From Isoetes taiwanensis (Eukaryota > Streptophyta > Lycopodiopsida > Isoetales > Isoetaceae): DNA of 64,000 bases. The notes under the pieces were generated by a model, which ran no database searches, had not been told where the DNA came from, and was given only the letters and a program-made list of their open reading frames with translations. The stretch is taken from the NCBI GenBank assembly GCA_021234155.1, contig JAJEKV010000031.1, positions 17,156,094 through 17,220,093 on the forward strand, given 5' to 3'. The translations under genes and the position numbers were made by a program. Within the stretch, counting starts at the first letter, position 1; each line of letters begins with the position of its first letter. Positions 36,553-47,634 of the stretch are shown piece by piece.

Positions 36553-36800
36553 CCGGGGATATCACTTAGTGTATAAGGGATACGCCATGTGCGAGGAAGG
36601 GGTCATAAAAAACCCCTTCGTATACGCTTTTTTTAAGGTCTAAAAAACCCCTTTCCGTATGAAATACATCACTAGAGATTGGATTTTTTAAGGTCTAAAG
36701 AACCCCTTCCCGTACGTATTCGTACGCTTTAGGTTTAAAAAAACCCCTTATCGTCCACTCACATGGTATATACGGCCTACACTATGTGAATCCCCCGGGG
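36553..36800. mobile_element. 248-bp MITE inside the TRIM 5' LTR
   Basis: Terminal inverted repeats: CCGGGGATATCACTTAGTGT at the left, and the reverse complement of the right end, CCCCGGGGGATTCACATAGT. Target duplication TTCAGACC at 36545-36552 and 36801-36808 (8 bp, possibly 9). An 8-bp duplication suggests hAT, although a hAT-type CAGG start is lacking. The interior has imperfect repeats of TAAGGTCTAAAAAACCCC. Confidence 0.85.
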
Positions 36801-36973
36801 TTCAGACCCTTAAATGTGACAATATGATTTGGATAATTCATGCCCTAGTTAATAGGGTTGGAGGTCCGTGATGGTTGTCGCCACACTCCCTGCTTTCAGC
36901 CTCCTTGCAGATCGAAATGGTCAACCCCAATTCCCCTTGCAAGCCTTCGAGAGGGGGCTTGAGGGGAGGATAG

Positions 36974-37108
36974 TGTGATAATTAACTATCAGGTCTGGAG
37001 CGTGTGATTTGGTTTCATCCAAATCATCGTGGCCTTTTCGGTTAGGATGCACAACTACTACTCCAGAGGTAGTGGGTTCAAGTCTCGTTCAGACCCTTAA
37101 ATGTGACA
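36974..37108 (+). repeat. 3' LTR of TRIM
   Basis: 135 bp uninterrupted, 128 of 135 positions equal to the repaired 5' LTR, followed by the GTGCC duplication. Confidence 0.9.
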
Positions 37109-37227
37109 GTGCCGGTCTAATGGGATTTGGGCCTTAGTAACAAATTGATATACGTAGGTGGAGGCAAAGGATGATGGCATCCCACCACCCTTATGGCCTC
37201 TAACATAACCCCCTTTCCCTTCCACCT

Positions 37228-37335
37228 CAAAAAAAATAAAAAAAAAAAAAAAAAAAAAAAGAAAAGAAAATCCCTTTCCCTTCCACCTCAAAAAAAGAAA
37301 GAAAAAAAAAAAAAGAAAAAAGAAAAGAAAATCTT
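37228..37335. repeat. Poly(A)-rich duplicated tract
   Basis: The phrase CCCTTTCCCTTCCACCTCAAA occurs twice (from 37211 and from about 37271), each followed by an A-rich run. It looks like a retroposon tail that was duplicated. The open frames here are lysine or phenylalanine runs and not proteins. Confidence 0.7.
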
Positions 37336-37976
37336 GATCTCACGTTTAAACAAAAATAGGCCAAGGGTACAAAACTACAACCAATTGAAAATCCAAATAC
37401 ATTTGCCCTTTCCCCTTGCAATCTTGGTCTAGTAGGAGTTATTATTACTAGGATAAACAATCACCCCGGCCTTATCCCACCCTTTTGGGATTTTAAGTGA
37501 GGATCTTTGTAGTAATAGACCTACTACCTATAAGAAAGTATAGGAGCTCCTCGAGTCCTAATAACTTGTTAATATGTCTACGTCTGTAGACTTTTCGGAG
37601 CAACATTTCTAAAATTTTCCTTCTTCTTTTCAACGCATACTTTCCTTCACTCCCTGCATGTTATTTAGGGTTTAAAACTTGATCTTGAGTCGAGCACAAC
37701 TCCATAATAAAAGAAAGAAAAAGGAAAAAAAAAAAGCCATTTTACAACACTGCTTTGAGCTTTCTCATCACTAACATACTTTAGTGCTTAATTGGCTTCA
37801 CCGCGATGTTTCTCAAAAAACTGTCTTAAATGCCGACCAACCTCATCATGAATATTCTTCCTATGGTCATTGTTGATTGGAGGAAAACCCTAGGCGCTGC
37901 TGCTGGCGCCATGTAAGGACTGTCCTGTGCATTTTCTGCTTTTTCTCCCTAGTTCGGTGTCAAATTCAGGTGATTT

Positions 37977-39750
37977 GTGTTGCGTTGGAAAGCATGTTCT
38001 GAGGGCTTTCTAAGGTGTATAGCATCAGCACCTTTGCTGCTGATTTCAGTTCCGGATTTATCCTTTTTTATATCGGCCATGATGGTTTCCTCGTCTAGAA
38101 CACATGCACAAGCTCCTGCTTCAATCTCTGACCGGAGTCTGGTAATCCGTGATAATCCTTTGGCTCTCCAGTCCGGCCTTGATCAAGTTGCTGGTGCTCC
38201 AGATCTTTCTCCTTCTGATTTTCCTAAATTGCCATCTAATAAGAATGCTTCTAGACCTGCTGCTCCACCTGCTGCAAATCCTCGCCCGTCGGCATGGAAG
38301 CCTTCCACATCCGGTGATGCCATATCTCGAATGCGCTTTAGTGAATGGATCAAGAAGGACATCTCTTCTGCAGTGGCAGTATCTCACATTTCCAGTGCTA
38401 TTGATATTATGGTCCAGGATAACAAGAAAGATCTCAGTAATCTTCTGGGGGAGCTTAAGGCAAGGGAGTATCAATTGAACCTTCAGTTGCCTCCAGTGGA
38501 TGTGTTCTATCAGGCAGATGTATATAAGAATACCCTTCAGGCATCAGGTTATGGTGCGGCAGAGATTGATCATGAATTGCATAAAAAGTATATTGGCAAT
38601 CTTGTCTCTTCGGTTGTGGTGGCACATTATACTGGTGCTTATCTGGATTCTAGGAAACTTGGCTACTGGTTGACAGGCCATCTTCGCAGAATTGGGCTAC
38701 CTGCTTACCGCACATTGAAGATGTTGGATAAGAAGTTCTTTTTAATTGTTTTTGATGATGCGGATGTTGTGGATAAGCTTGTGGCTCGTGGTGTGGACCC
38801 AATGTGGAGCGACTATATCTTGTATCAACCATACTCTCCTGGCTTTACTCCTGATATGTTGACTGCTGTAAAATTGCCCTGCTGGTTTTCAATTCCCAAC
38901 TTGCCTCCTGATCTTCTCTTGTCTGAGTTTCTCATTAATATTGCTAATGCATTGGGCACACACCTGTCCCATTCTATAGTTGATGGTGCCAAGATATGTG
39001 TGTCTCTCCCATGTGGTCGTTCCTTACCTGACTGTGTTGTTGTTAAAAGTGGCCCTCTGTTTTTCAAATTTGGATTGCAGCTACTTAATGGTCCTCAACT
39101 TGCCTTGCTCTTTCCCCATCTTGCCATGTTTGACAATTTTCGAGTCCAAAGAGATCGGCCTGTGCCAAGCCCTGTCACACCTCCAGCTCCATCTGCTAAT
39201 GTTCCTTCTTCGCCCCCTCCACATTTAAGTTCTTCCTCTCGGGCTGAAGGGAGGGAGAACGTTGGTGCCCATGTAGCTGCGTCTCAACCTAGTCATGTTA
39301 CTGATGTCATAAGTGATGCCTCGCGAGCGAAGCTGCAACCAAGAGTGTAGGGAGCAAGATGGGTGGCAAAAGGTGAATCTGAAGAAGGCTGCTAGGAATA
39401 AATATTTGCCATCTATCTCTCAAGCTGCAAGTTCGGTGGATAATGTAAATGGAAGGGTAGAGCAGAGCGGGGGCTCGCCCTTGCCAAGTGTGCCTCAATC
39501 TGCCAAACAATCTGCTATGTCGTCACCTTCCCCAGAAGTGGCTAGACGTAATGGGAGGGTGGAGCAGAGAGGAGGCTCGCCCTCGCCAATTAATGACAGA
39601 CACGATGGAAGGGTGGAACAGAGCGAAGGCTCCCCCTTGCCAAGTTTGAAATTGCACTGGGCTGGCCTACCTGTCGATACTTGTGACATGGAGGTTACAG
39701 AGATTGAGACAATGGGAATGGAAATTGAACGTCAACCTGTGAACACATGA
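37977..39750 (+). pseudogene. LINE ORF1 (RNA-binding protein), one frameshift
   Basis: The first 457 residues have a proline/serine-rich N terminus, then a DUF4283-like core: LGYWLTGHLRRIGLPAYRTL, FFLIVFDDADVVDKLV, YSPGFTPDM, LPCWFSIPNLPPDLL. No CCHC knuckle was seen in the expected place. At about 39350 the frame ends at a stop after KLQPRV and continues in another frame (EQDGWQKVNLKKAA) to 39750. This tail holds three copies of the motif NGRVEQSGGSPLPS. The stop codon overlaps the ORF2 start as ATGA. ORF1 proteins bind element RNA in the retroposition particle. Confidence 0.85.
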
Positions 39751-42700
39751 ACATACTCTCATGGAATGTCCGGGGCATAGCTTCTTCGCCCTGCAAGAGA
39801 AGCCGCCTAGCTTTGTATCTTGGAAAGTTGTCGGCTGATTTCTATTGCCTTCAAGAACATAAATGTTGTAGAGGTGATGTACAATAGTTGGTTGGTTTGT
39901 TTAATTCTCAATATAATGTCCTCGTCTCTGCTGCTGGCTCCTCTAAGGCCGGTGTTCTTACAGCATGGAAGTCATCCATCAATGTCACTTTCACAAAGAT
40001 AGATGCCTTTGGACGATGGATTATTATCAAGTGGAAGGATCAAGGTCGAGAATGGGGTTTGGTTAACATTTATGCGCACAATAGACCAAGTCAAAGAGGG
40101 GCTTTATGGGCTGCATTGAGAAGCAAACTATGTAGACTTGGCTATGATGTAGCTTGGTTGTTAGTAGGTGGTTTCAACATGGTTGAACTTGAGGCTGACA
40201 GGAGCGGAAGGGGGTCAGCAATAGTGCAAGGTTTTGAACGTGATCAGTGGGTGCGCCTCCTTCGTGACTGTGGGCTTACAGAAATTGACGGCGATTTTTG
40301 GTGTAATGGCTGGATTGGTGTTGGTATATATATAGAGCATATGCCTGTCATGATAGAGGCTATTTCAATGCTCATATGGCTCATGATCTCTCGAATTTCC
40401 GTAGGCATAACCTTTTGATGGTTCTATCTCGAATCACCATCCCCAACTTTTCTCCAAAGAATGTGGCTAATTGTCGAGAGACCAACAAGAACTTATTTCA
40501 AGTTTAATGTCACGCTCTTAGAGAATGTGGACTTTCAAACTGGCCACAAGATGCTTGGTCCCAAGCATTTTCCTCTAGAAGAGGCATGGCTGGTTTAGTT
40601 AGCGCTTTTTCTCATTGCTAAGTCTCTCGCTAAGGAATGGGGCAGAGTTCGAGCATTAGAGACAAGAGAGCAATTTTCTCAGATTGTATGGTGAACTTGC
40701 AACTTGTCGCTTTCTCACGCCCTCCGATGGGGCCAGAGAAAAGCTAGTCCTTTCACAAATTAAACCGGCCGAAAATGAGCCGGTTTCGCATGCTCGAAAG
40801 TGTAAGGTTGGTTTGCAATGGTTCAAAGATGGGGATAGGTGTACTTTTCTTTTTCTTTGCAAAGATCCAAAAGGAGAAGGCGGGCAACATCCGTCCCCAT
40901 GCCATTCCGTGAGGATATGCATGACCGCCAGGTTATCTAAGGTACATCCAATTATCTCCTCACGAAAAAGGAGATTACTTGAATCGAATATCACAAGAGA
41001 GGACTTGAAGGAGGCTGTGTTTCATTTGAAGCATGATAAGTGTCCTGGTCTTGATGGCTTTCCTATTGAGTTCTTTCAAGCTTGTTGGCCTTGGCTCAAC
41101 AATGATGGGCTGCTTTTTGTGAGTTTCAGCGTTCGCAAAGCTTAGATAAGATCCTCAACACTGGATGCATCTCTCTCATTCCAAAGTGCAAAGAGCCTAG
41201 ATCCATTTCTGACTGGCGTCCTATCACCTTGCTCTCATCTGTCTACAAAATATTTGCTAAAGCCCTGGCTGACAAGGTATGCAACATCTTAGCCGACTCA
41301 ATTTCTTCTACACAGTCTGGCTTTCTCCTGGCCGATGCATCTTGAACAATGTTGCGGCTGCATACGAGGGCATGTATTGGGCTCGCTTGCAGGGTCATCA
41401 AGTGGTGTTCCTCAAACTAGACTTTGCTAAAGCCTATGACAATGTGATTGGGTATTTTTGGAGAAATGCCTTCTTGCTTTGGGATTTGGAGAGGCATTCA
41501 CCCGTGATGTTATGAAGCTTCATGTGTCAGCGCGGTCTACAGTGCTTTTTCAAGGTGAGCCATCCCAAATCTTTAATGTTGGTCGGGGGATCCGACAGGG
41601 TTGTCCTTTGGCACCCTTGCTCTTCACTATTGCTGCAGAAGTGTTCTCTCAACTCTTTGATGTTGCAGCTCGAGAAGGTGTCATCCAGGGTTTGCCCATG
41701 TTGGATGGTTCTCAGGAGGTTTGTAATCAGTATGCTGATGACACTTTCCTTTTTCTTATGGCCAATGATGAAAACCTCCATAATGCTAAGCTGCTCCTAG
41801 ATACTTTCTCCCTGGCCTCTGGAGTGCTTGTAGGTTGGAGAAAGTGCACTGCTCTATGGACACTGGATAGTGATGTTCCCTCTTGTATTCTTGACTACCC
41901 CTGGACGGTGCTTCCTCATGGTCAACCCACAAAGCTTTTGGGCATTCGTGTGGGGGTGCATGTTTCTGCCTCATGTGCTTGGGATGAGATCATTAAAGGT
42001 CTTGAGAAACATCTATTTTGGTGGAAGGTGGCTAAGTTATCTTTGCCCGTAGGATCATAGTTGCAAGATCCGGCCCTCAAAGAACACCCATGTCTATATG
42101 GCATCCGCCTTCTTCCGCTCCTCAATGTAAGATGAATGAGATCGCCTGTATTGTCGAATTTCATCCGGGGTGGTACCTCGGAAGGTGCCGTTGTTAAGGT
42201 ATCTTGGGCTAAGTGCATCAAGCGTAAGGCGGCCGGTGGCCTTGGAATGTTGGACTTCCGCCTCAGTAAAGCCGTGTCATGATTTCAAAGTTCATTTGAG
42301 GCTCCTCCTTGGTAAAGATGACTCTCCCGGCTTAAGGTTGGTGCGGCAATCACTTGCGGGTCTCCCCTTTCACAAGACAACTATCGCCTAGTCTCCCATG
42401 GGTCTTGTTGTATCCTCTGCGATCCATATCCAAATGCTTCCCCATTCCTTAAAGGTCTACTTGCTTCCCCGATGCTATTAGATCTTTTATTCCATGTTAA
42501 TCCCCAAGCTTGTGCTTCATTGTCAATGTCATGTCGGTGGCTTCCCCAAGGTATGCATGATCAATGACCTTTTATGTGCACTTGTACATCCAAAGACCCA
42601 ACGGCGTTGGCGGCTAGTCGGGTTTTAACGATTGCAGCCTTGGTATGATTCTCGGTCATCTTTTGTCATGGGAGGCTTTTCGTGACGAGATTTCTATACG

Positions 42701-43250
42701 ATGGGATCGGCAATCGGCCTGGGGTGGCTGATTTTTGCCATCCATCGTGGCAAAGAATCACAGCTGATGTGCCTATTTGGATATGTGATGCACGCCTTAA
42801 GCCGAAAAAGTTTGTTTCTTCCACGCATGTGCGCGCTTTTATATTGTGAGCCTCTTCCCCATCCCAAAGATCCGACATCTTCGGGTTCCTCAACCACGCT
42901 GGAAAAGTTTTTGATGTGGACATGGGATAAATTGCTCCACCCTAAAGTGTCACAAGATGAACCCTAGAGTCTCGTGATCGTTGTTCTCTCCTGCGGATCA
43001 ACGTGTTGAAACTATTGAACAATGCTTCTTCTTGTGCGATCATCTACGGCTTGCTTGGGAGTGGTTGTTCACTCTTTTCAAGCAGGTTCTTACTAGCCAG
43101 GAGATTCTACTTGCACTTTATCCCCCTGTTTGGCCTAACTTGCGTAAGCGGCCATTTCATCTTGCTTCTAGTTGGATTTTGTGGTCTATCTGGCAGAGGC
43201 GACGTTTGTGTATTTTCCAAGGTGCACACATCTCTGATCAGTAGCTTCTC
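39747..43250 (+). pseudogene. LINE ORF2 (endonuclease, reverse transcriptase), frameshifted
   Basis: The APE-type endonuclease begins MNILSWNVRGI and has LQEHK and NIYAH; the usual GDFN motif reads VGGFNMV, so a catalytic aspartate is lost. RT begins near 40985 (DKCPGLDGFPIEFFQACWP), with LIPKCKEP and WRPITLL near 41170, LDFAKAYDNV near 41425, RQGCPLAPLLF near 41600 and the catalytic YADD near 41735. After RT come GGLGMLDFRL near 42240 and the zinc-binding domain near 43000 (ETIEQCFFLC, WILWSIWQRRR). Stops and frame changes occur near 39890, 40320-40520, 41140, 41345, 41460 and repeatedly after 42058. ORF2 would nick the target and copy the RNA. Confidence 0.9.
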
Positions 43251-43782
43251 CGTTGTGCTCAACAGAAGATCACTAAAGCTTATTGTTGCTCATCTCTAGC
43301 TGATGATAAAAAAGAGATAATTTGGCAGACGTATTTACGGTGTTCTTCTTATGCATAGTTCTTGCCTAGTTGGATCAGCCTATCCACTAGGGTTTTATTC
43401 CTGTCTGTGCATTGTGTATTGTGCCTTTGTTCTTGTCAATAAAAAGAGCCTCACGTCCTTCAAAAAAAAAATCATGAATATTCTTCCAACGAAAATAACA
43501 TCCACATTTTTGAGAGCCATTAGACCTAAGAAAAAGCTTTAGTATTGCTAGAAAATCTGGCATTTAAATGCAAGAAATTGTTTCTCCTCAAAATACCCCT
43601 CCTCAAACCTTTTATAAGCAACATAAAATACTCTTTCATTATTATTATTTCCTTGAGATTTGCGAGGGAAATATTGGCTCCCGAAAGGGGGTTGGATTCC
43701 AAAAAATGGTGAGCCAAATACGTCGTGCATAATTATTATAGTTTATTATAATATGAGAATCAACTTTATTGCCATTAATGCT

Positions 43783-43845
43783 GCGTGGCACAGATGGTTA
43801 GTTCATTTGGTTTTCAACTTCCTTGTGCGAGTTTGAGCCCACCTT
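43783..43845 (+). repeat. tRNA-like SINE head (weak)
   Basis: TGGCACAGATGGTTAG resembles box A, and GCGAGTTTGAGCC, about 45 bases on, resembles box B. No tail or duplication was found. Confidence 0.35.
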
Positions 43846-43853
43846 TTAACATT

Positions 43854-43923
43854 TTTTAACTTTGGGGGTATTCGACTTGTGGAATAAGTTTTAACTTTGG
43901 GGGTATTCGACTTGTGGAATAAG
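43854..43923. repeat. 35-bp tandem duplication
   Basis: Two identical adjacent copies (43854-43888 and 43889-43923) beginning TTTTAACTTTGGGGGTATTC. Confidence 0.95.
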
Positions 43924-44849
43924 TGTGCATGCCGAAACCACGAGTCTAATACCCCCTGGAATCCAAGTCCAAATGGGAAGCCAATAAATGCACCCTGAGA
44001 TTTGTGAAGAGTTGCTTTTGAAGTAAGCAAAGCCAAAAGTGACAACAAAAGTCAAAGACGGCAATACTAAGAGATAAACAAAAGTCCAATGTGGCAATAG
44101 GAGCCAAAAGTGGTTAAAAAAAGGCCAAAAGTGCCAAAATAAGAACCAAGGGTATTGCTAAGAGATGAGAAAGTACTGATGAGAAGCGGGTGAAGAAATC
44201 TATAATAAGTAGCAATCTTTCAAATGACGTAGCGGCCAAAAAATCCTAATGCAACAAGTAGAGATCAACAAAGTATGACAGTTGTCTTTGTCGTAGTTCA
44301 CATTTTGCTTTCTTCTAAAACAAAGATGATGACAATTCAGAAGGGAGGAATTCAATTTTAAGATGGAGTCTATATATTATAGATGTTGGAGTTGTATTTG
44401 AATACGGTTTATCAGGTTTTCTATAATTGTTTCATCCTACTTGAACATTACCACTCATGGGGCATTCACCAAATGGCCATTCACATGTTCAGTTGAATGC
44501 TGCCTAGTGGCGTGACGTTAAAACAACTATTTATCTATCATTGCCAGCTATGTTGCAGTTTTGTTTTTTTTTTTACCTCAATAGGAAAATGCTGGAGCTT
44601 CATATTGTCGAAGCTTCATGGATTATTCTGGGTTTATCCCCTATTATTTTGAATGTGCAAAGCCTGTGTGAGAGACAAATGAATGCAGTCACATATGAAT
44701 GTAGTGTATTATCTCACTAGAGGATGAAATGAAGGTCTGCTCAAGGGCGCTATTTTGTTTGCAATTGTTCTTAGTTTAACGATGATGTGGCCATTAGATA
44801 GATAGATACGCATGCATGCGCATACGCATGCATGCATGCATGCAGATGC

Positions 44850-44857
44850 ATAGATAG

Positions 44858-44918
<61 letters not shown>
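44850..44918. repeat. (GATA)n microsatellite
   Basis: About fifteen GATA units, interrupted once near the left end, preceded by a CATG-rich palindromic run (44808-44850). The translated YLSI repeats are artefacts of this tract. Confidence 0.95.
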
Positions 44919-45329
44919 TAATTTTATGATCCACATGGACCCTACAGCGGACCATGGGATGGGTCTATACATAATGCGACTTTGGGCGATCTCGAACTCG
45001 AGACATACATGTTCTAGAACTAGTGTGTTCACTAGAGTTAATATTCCTCTTTTAGGTAATTAGCGGAGGAATTGAAGGTGTCGTGTCTTTTGCAAGTATC
45101 ATTATTTTGTTATGTTTCTTCAGATTTTATGCTTCATCCACATCCAGCAACAAAATGGCATGGGTTTTGACATCATTCTAGAATGAGCAAGATTTGTCCT
45201 TGCATTCTTATGATTTTCAATCCAAAATATATCTCAAAGAAAGATCAAATAGGGGGTATGATTAAAGATTAATTGTCAACCAGAGTTTGGAGGCCCCCAA
45301 TCCATCATGACAGCAACAGATTAATTGCT

Positions 45330-46545
45330 CTAATTGCTCTGTTTGATTGAAGCAATAGAGCATCAAACCCAGGTTTGGCCTGCCACTTTCTTTACCTTGT
45401 TGTCCTCAAAGCTTGTACGCCAACTTCATTTCTTCCTCAAGGTTGCCTTGCGCATGTGTAGATGTATAAAGTTGAATAATATACGATGGTACCTTGGGAT
45501 ACACCTTATTAGATATGTATGTTACATGTAAAAGTTTGGGAGAGGCATTGAACTTACTTGAAAAACTGCATGATAGAACTATGGTGTCATGGAGTGCACT
45601 GATATCTGGATATGCTTAGAAATCTTCGAGGTAATGCAACAGGAAGAGTTAAAACTAGATAGAGTCATATCCTTGAGCATTTTTAAAGCTTGCACTGGCA
45701 TCCGTTCCATAGGACAACTAGTTTATTCATTGTCAAACTATTCAAAGTTGCCTACGTTCAGATCTTATTGTTGGAAATACTATTGTGGATATATATGCAA
45801 AATTTGGGGACCTAGATGATGCTGTAAAAGTTTATGAACAATTACCAAGCAGAGATATAGTCTCATATGGTGCATCGATTGCTGGACTTGTCTAGCATGG
45901 AGAATAGTCTTACACTAGAATCTTTTGAAGGAATGCAACAAGAAGGTGTAAGCCACATTTTATAGCATCTTGAAATTGTGCCCAAATAGGAGGTACAGAG
46001 CAAGGCAGACTTTGTCATAATCAGATGATTAAAATGCCATCCAACATAATGTTGTGATGGGAAGCACACTAATTCATATGTACGTTAATTACAAAAGCCT
46101 AGAAGAGGCAAGAGGGGTCTTCGACAAATTAGCAAGTCCAGATTTAGTTTCATAGGCTACATTGATTGCTGGGTTTATTTAGCATCATATATACATCATT
46201 GCCCTAGAGTGTTAAGATGCAAGAAGAAGGAATGAAGGCAATTATTAGTGTATTGTTTCGTGCAATGAAAGCATGTAATGGGACATGAGCTTTTGAGCAT
46301 GGCAGGATAATTCATGATGAAATTATTGGACTCATGTCTTGAATATTCTGGGTAATACACTTCTCGATATGTATTTAAAATGTCGGAGTTTACAAGAAGC
46401 TCATCTTATGTTTGTAAGACTATCAAGTCAGGATATTATATCCTGGGGTGCAATAATTATAGGATACGCGCAGTTTAACGAAAGTTCCATTGCATTGGAC
46501 ATATTTGAATGGAAATACTTGTTTCATTTCCGGATGTTTTAGCAT
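45330..46545 (+). pseudogene. PPR protein pseudogene (PLS-type)
   Basis: Successive 31-36-residue pentatricopeptide motifs can be read across shifting frames: EELKLDRVI with KACTGIRSIGQ, then VGNTIVDIYAKFGDLDDAVK with YEQLPSRDIVSYGASIAGL, then a degraded repeat with EEARGVFDKLASPDLVS, then LGNTLLDMYLKCRSLQEA with SSQDIISWGAIIIGYAQ. PPR proteins bind organellar RNA. At least eight stops or frame changes lie in 1.2 kb, no organelle-targeting start is seen, and the frame is lost after about 46540. This is a clear pseudogene. Confidence 0.85.
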
Positions 46546-46559
46546 AACTGTGTAAGAAC

Positions 46560-47630
46560 AACGATCTCTATTTTTTTTTCAGATTATCGTTATCGACTAC
46601 ACTTAATGGATCATCAGTTGCTGCCTTCTCTTTATATTGTCTCTTGATTGCAAATGTAAACACACTTATGATACAATTTCTGTTTGTATTTCTCAGTGGA
46701 GCTGGTATGTAGGGAAGCTTATGTTGACAGGATTTTGGCATCCAGTCAACATGAACAAAAGAAAAGGAAAAACTAGAGGGAGAAGGGGGATTGTGAAGAT
46801 TAGTTTGTGATATTGTAAAAGGGCTCAATTAGAAAATTTTGTTAATGGTTGAAGAGGGCTGCATGTTTTAAGGTCGAGATGAAGAGGTGAATTTGGAGGT
46901 AAGATGAAGGGTTGGGATGAAGAGGCAGAAATGGAAGGGTGAGATAAAGAGGCAAAAATGAAGGGTGGAGATGAAGAGGTGCATTATTTAAAAGATTTTG
47001 AGGAGCATGGGATCCTCCTCTTCCTCTTGCTCCACGATTTTGTGGAGGATTTCAACCTCCACATGATCTGGTGCAGTAGCCTCCCATGGTTCAGAGACAT
47101 GGAAGGACTATTTCCATTGTATTTCTATTGTACTTCTTTTGATTGATTAGATATAAAGAGTTTTTCGGGCCCAATTAATTCTTGAATCTCTTGCTTCATT
47201 GTAGCAGCATCAAATTGATCTCTTGCTTGCCTTTTGAGGCCACCTATTTGCTGAGTGGGGAAATCTGGCAACAACTTACTTTCTGAAAATTACAAAACAA
47301 AATTACAACATAATGAGCAGTCCTTGATTGTAAATATTTTAAAAGTAACAACATTTTAAAACTTAAATTTAAAGTTAAAGTGGCCATTCTTGATAAAGTA
47401 TGAGCCAATTACTTTATAGCCTAATTAGGTTATTTGGAATGCCACAAAAATAATATAGCAACTAAGTAAATTTCAATCTTAGAACTTGTTTGTTAAGATC
47501 CTTTACTAAAATATGATGCTTAACCCTCACAACAAAGCAACCGTAACTTTTGGCAATAAAATGCGTTACAACTCAAAACCTACAATTTTTTATCTGCATT
47601 TTATGCTCAACGTTTACCCCCCTCCCCCCC
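46560..47630. other. Unassigned region
   Basis: Contains a purine-rich stretch of GATGAAGAGG-type repeats near 46860-46990 and AT-rich sequence after 47280. No gene could be supported. Confidence 0.4.
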
Positions 47631-47634
47631 TCCC

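Larger units (their letters stand above)
36431..36821 (+). repeat. 5' LTR of TRIM, interrupted by MITE
   Basis: TG...CA ends. The LTR proper is 36431-36552 plus 36809-36821, the middle being the MITE and one copy of its target duplication. Confidence 0.9.
36431..37108 (+). mobile_element. TRIM (miniature LTR retrotransposon) with tRNA-like LTRs
   Basis: Two 135-bp LTRs begin TGTGA(C/T)AATTAAC and end AAATGTGACA, with 5-bp duplications GTGCC at 36426-36430 and 37109-37113. The 152-bp interior (36822-36973) has no coding sequence and ends in a purine tract (GAGGGGAGGATAG) against the 3' LTR. No usual primer-binding site follows the 5' LTR. The 5' LTR is lengthened by a 248-bp MITE plus its 8-bp duplication, and removing both restores exactly 135 bp. 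The LTRs differ at seven sites, all transitions. Confidence 0.9.
37862..43470 (+). mobile_element. Full-length L1-type LINE with 17-bp target duplication
   Basis: Perfect 17-bp direct repeats ATCATGAATATTCTTCC lie at 37845-37861 and 43471-43487. Between them are a ~115-bp leader, ORF1, ORF2 with endonuclease, RT and zinc-binding domains, and a short 3' UTR ending in nine or ten A residues. Both ORFs have frame breaks, so this copy is full-length in structure but not competent. Confidence 0.95.

Noticed and set aside
36487-36560. A functional tRNA gene
   Set aside because: Boxes A and B and a T-arm are present but no acceptor stem pairs, so it is only tRNA-like.
36431-37108. Two adjacent tRNA-derived SINEs
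   Set aside because: Equal 135-bp repeats with TG/CA ends, a purine tract before the second, and one shared GTGCC duplication fit a single LTR element better.
37193-37460. Lysine-rich and phenylalanine-rich open frames
   Set aside because: Both strands of a poly(A)-rich retroposon tail.
44709-45032. Open frame with YLSI repeats
   Set aside because: It is the translation of the GATA microsatellite and has no unique protein sequence.
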